Positions 60,398 to 64,000 of a stretch of DNA of 64,000 bases are shown piece after piece; the first letter of the stretch is position 1, and every line of letters begins with the position of its first letter. Origin of the DNA: Urophycis tenuis. Lineage: Eukaryota > Chordata > Actinopteri > Gadiformes > Phycidae. The notes below the pieces were generated by a model. The model did not search any database. It saw nothing but the letters and a program-made list of their open reading frames with translations, and had not been told where the DNA came from. Position numbers and translations under genes: made by a program. Location: positions 483,001 through 547,000 of the forward strand of contig JAXIVH010000006.1 in the NCBI GenBank assembly GCA_036785325.1. The letters are read 5' to 3'.

Positions 60398-61780
60398 AAA
60401 CGGTCTCTTTCTTCGGATTGGTCGCCTAGAAAGTAGGCGTTGCAAAGGCATTCTTCTTTCTGCACGCTCCACACAAAACACATTCCAGCGCTGCTTTTGA
60501 CACAAGTCAATTTAGGCCCATTGTGGTTGATAAGGCAATTGCTATCTGAATCTCAGAAAAATTAGGCATATATTGTAATGTTATTGTGGGATGATCAGCA
60601 CAAAAACCCACCATCATGATTGCAGACGATTGACCATGAATGCATGTGTTAGTCCAATTAGGCTAAACAGTAGCCAGATTGTATTATAGACATTAAGCAG
60701 CCATCAATTCGAATGCCATGGCACTCTTTTGCACTATTCTGTAAAAGAAACCCATAAGGCCCGCCGGGAACGTGTTTTACTTGTCTTGCCATGCACTGGA
60801 CCTTTCCCGCACGTTCTGTTGTTTGGTTGGGTTATGTTGAGGTTCAAGAGAAGGCGTCCGCTCAATATATGTTCCGTCAAGACAACACCGACTTTCTTGT
60901 ACACTGAACACTTTACAGTATAGTTAGTGTACAGTTAATGTTGGCCCTTTTCTACAGTTATTGCTCGAGGATCTACTGTGGTGTGTCTGTTGGATGTTGA
61001 TAAAATGCTGAGATGATGCCCTACCGTTTAGAGAACTGGCGAAGCAGTTCTTCAGAGCAACGGTGAACTTAAGTAGGCCTATAGCCATTCTGACAATCTA
61101 TGCATTTATGCACGTTTGGATTTAGTGCAGAAGAAAATACGTAAATAGGTCCACTGTATGGTGCATTTACAAACACAACGACCTTAGGCTACAGATTGAT
61201 AGGCTCCGAGTCGACAGAATTTTAAAGGCCTACTTTTGCTTGCTAAAATCAGTAAGCAACCAACATTGTCAGTGTTTTACCATTGCAGAGAAGTCTATGA
61301 TGATGATTCTGTCAGTGGAGACTGCGATCATGACCGCAGTGGAAGAAATCAACACGAACGGTCCGGCTGTTCACATTCCTCGCCGAAGTTTCAGGCGCAA
61401 ACTTATGTACAACTTAGGTTAGGCGATCTTTGGTTTTTATTGTGCCAATAATGTAGTGTTCACGGGAGTTGATATCTGTCCCTCTATTTCCGAAATGTGA
61501 CATTTGTGAGAGAGCGAGAGATCTAAATGAACCAGAATGAACAAGCAATACAAGGCCGAGTTCGCCATGGAACACCGACTGCTCAGTAGGGCTGTCTTCT
61601 GGTTGTAGAGAATCTGCTGTAACACGTTACTACTTCATGCTATGTTTAATCACTCAAAGGGACTCATGCATAATGCTTGAAGTGAAATGAGGAATAGAAG
61701 ATAATCTAAAAAATACGATCTGAACTCAGTATCACAGGAGATGCACTAACATAACTATTCCCCTGTAGTGCAATGAGACA
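60398..61780. other. Intergenic region, nothing firmly identified
   Basis: Mostly AT-rich without recognised coding exons. A short plus-strand frame after an acceptor-like TTACCATTGCAG (near 61288) is described among the findings. Confidence 0.5.
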
Positions 61781-63332
61781 CATACACTTTTATTTGTTTT
61801 ATTTCGCAATGTTTACAATTCCATGTCTTCCACCTTGTGAACTATTACACACGTGAGTTACAATAAACATATCTTTCTGTAATCTTCCATCAATATAGCA
61901 TACAAAAATCAATCCACAAATGATCACACAAAATTACAATTGTGGTCACAAAAATAAATTACCTACATTCGCACCACATGTTAGACATGAAAAGCGGCTG
62001 AATGTTATAACATGTTACAATGATAGTAATATAAATAAAGTACAACTTCATACAAATGGTTAATTGTGCTTCACTGACCCAAGATTATAACAACAATATT
62101 TTACAGATACTGAACTTTGAATCATAACATGTAATGCGATGCAAAGTAATTGATTTACATTGATCAAACACCTTGTGCAGCATGACACAAACATTTTGGT
62201 GCGGATGACATTGGTATATAAACCATCCTTCATCAACGTGGCATGTGTTTCTAGTTCTCCATCAAATGTCACACCTCTGGTGAGCAGTGTTTGTTTACAT
62301 GCCCTCTACCCTACAGAACATACATCCAATCATGCAGATGGCAACTAGCTGGTCAATGTTGTCCCTGCAGCCACTGAGCCTCAGCCTTAAGTATGGCTGG
62401 GCCTTCAGGGTCTATCATCATGTGACTTGCTGGAAGAGTCCCCCCCCACCCCCTTCCTACCTCTGGGCCTGCCTCTGAGTAGCCTCTGCCAGGGCTATGT
62501 TTCCAGGAAAGGGGCCTACTGGACAGGCTGTGGGGCCTACGGAGGGAGACATTGGCTCATTGAGAAAAACAAAAACAGCAAAGGGAGGTGGGAAGACTCT
62601 TCCCTCTTACATAACTCCAAGACATGACTCTGTCTCCAAGACAGACAGAAATCCTCCTTGGCCACAATGTAAAGAAAAACATGCTCATCGGACCTTCACC
62701 CTCTTGCACTCCGAGCTTGGAATTCAGGAGACCCTGAACCAGCAACTGCAGCGCATACACAATGGTAGCAGCTCAATACATGGCTTCAACATTACAACAA
62801 AATAAAGCAAACGTGCTTGCTTGGTTTACAACACCACTGCAGTGCAACTATGTGAAACATGCAACATGATGTAACACGTCACGCCATCTGATGCGTGCTG
62901 TATTCATTACAGCACTGTTCTGCGTTATAGACTTGTACCACTTCCATGAAAACGATTCTTGACTCTTTTAGTTGACATTGCCCCCTTGTGGTGAAAAGAC
63001 GAATAGGATCCTATGTAATTAACACAGATAGGCCTACTCAACGGTGGCCTTGCGTGTCACATTTTAATGTGTCGGGTTGATAAGCAGCTAATGTAGGCTA
63101 TATAGATATGGTGTAGCATACAGGAATATTGGTGTTCATTCAATGTTTGAACAATGTCTTTCATATAATTAGATAATATAGATACACATATAGTAATTTA
63201 AGGTACAGTTTTAACAAATGAGCATTGACATGATCCAATGAACCAATACATACTGTATTTATTACATAAGGCAGACAAAAGCAAAGTTGTTGCCAACCCT
63301 GGTCACTGTACCATAGCATTGTGAAGGGGGGG
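61781..63332 (-). other. Probable 3' UTR of the minus-strand gene at the window end
   Basis: Follows the stop codon at 63333 on the minus strand. Minus-strand AATAAA-type signals occur near 61790-61802 (TTTATT in the plus strand), so a 3' UTR of about 1.5 kb is possible. The plus-strand ORFs here show no family motifs. Confidence 0.4.
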
Positions 63333-64000
63333 TCAGGAGTCAAACTCTTGTGGCTGCTCTATGAGGACGGTGGTGTCGTTCCTTCTCCTGGAGCAGGGGT
63401 CCAGGCCTGACAGGCCCAGGGCAATCAGACACAACCAGGCCTAGTGTGTGGGGGAGGGAATACAGTGGGGGGTTCAAACGGACTCTACTGATTGCAACAT
63501 GATAAAGGGCCATTTAGAGTTGGTACACAGTTATGTATGAGGTTGATTTACAAAGTGTTTTTCTTCCTTTAACAAGTACTTAAAAGATAAAAAAATAGAT
63601 TCCCAAATACGCATCCACGCATCCATTTCGCATTCCTGCGCTTTTCTCCCTCCCCTGTCTCCTCAGGTCAGGGACTGTAGACTTAGTGCTGTAGAGACTA
63701 ACTCCTCCATGACTCCCACCCTCAGGTCAGGGACTGTAGACTTAGTGCTGTAGAGACTAACTCCTCACTCCTCCATGACTCCCACCCCTGTCTCCTCAGG
63801 TCAGGGACTGTAGACTTAGTGCTGTAGAGACTAACTCCACCATGACTCACTGTGCATGAACAAACAGGTCATCCCTGTGAAATGCGCAAACCATTCATTG
63901 CAATTATCAAGTGTTTTATGGAAATGGCAAAAGTTTCATACTGACCAGGTAAGCAACAAATGCTAGGTAGGCGATGCAGAGGACGGAGGCCAAGATGTAG
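63333..64000 (-). CDS. Last two exons of an unrecognised membrane protein (partial)
   Basis: The penultimate exon enters from beyond the window and ends at 63946 (CTG before GTCAGT). The last exon is 63440 to 63333, after an acceptor CTAG, ending in TGA. Joined in phase 0 they give YILASVLCIAYLAFVAYL, then AWLCLIALGLSGLDPCSRRR and NDTTVLIEQPQEFDS. This is one hydrophobic segment of over 25 residues, a basic stop (CSRRR) and a short polar tail, typical of the last transmembrane helix and cytosolic end of a multi-pass protein. I do not recognise the family. A tandem repeat lies in the intron between the two exons. Confidence 0.7.
63662..63848. repeat. Tandem repeat of about 60-74 bp, three copies
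   Basis: The unit begins CTCAGGTCAGGGACTGTAGA and includes GTGCTGTAGAGACTAACTCC; the copies differ by insertions such as CACTCCTC and CCTGTCTC. It fills much of the last intron of the terminal minus-strand gene. Confidence 0.92.

Overview
The window is vertebrate nuclear DNA, most probably from a ray-finned fish. Genes are split by GT-AG introns. The predicted proteins are clearly homologous to vertebrate families. The repeats are of kinds common in teleosts: an L2-type LINE, a Tc1 element, short inverted-repeat elements, very long (GT)n and (CT)n tracts and many minisatellites. The species cannot be fixed from the sequence.

Layout. A decayed LINE lies at 293-1800 (minus). Three genes on the plus strand follow: ccnt1 (2301-8297, cyclin T1 of P-TEFb), kansl2 (11924-21205, subunit of the NSL histone acetyltransferase complex) and nckap5l (37084-44357, microtubule plus-end and centrosome protein). 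About 16 kb between kansl2 and the first coding exon of nckap5l is full of simple and tandem repeats and probably holds the non-coding 5' exons of nckap5l (candidates 21700-21891 and 32108-32179). Then come three genes on the minus strand: tmbim6 (46393-50862, Bax inhibitor-1), ctdsp2 (53810-59823, CTD small phosphatase, with a miR-26a hairpin in intron 4) and the 3' end of an unrecognised membrane protein gene (63333-64000). nckap5l and tmbim6 converge tail to tail.

How the genes relate. They are ordinary housekeeping or regulatory genes, not one pathway. From memory of the human map, CCNT1-KANSL2 and NCKAP5L-TMBIM6 are each adjacent pairs on human 12q13 and CTDSP2 is on 12q14, so the window looks like a rearranged piece of a conserved linkage group. 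Three genes touch RNA polymerase II: ccnt1 (elongation, CTD kinase partner), kansl2 (chromatin activation) and ctdsp2 (CTD phosphatase). The clearest regulatory circuit is ctdsp2 with its intronic miR-26a, because the inferred ctdsp2 3' UTR carries a miR-26 seed match.

I see no operon, CRISPR array, virus or new defence-like system. The most notable items are the miR-26a host-gene loop, a 13-copy CCAAT-containing minisatellite just after a kansl2 splice donor, glutamine and histidine tracts in cyclin T1, two short inverted-repeat transposons in introns, and an unexplained ORF divergent from ctdsp2. All exon limits were set by eye from splice signals, reading frame and remembered human proteins.
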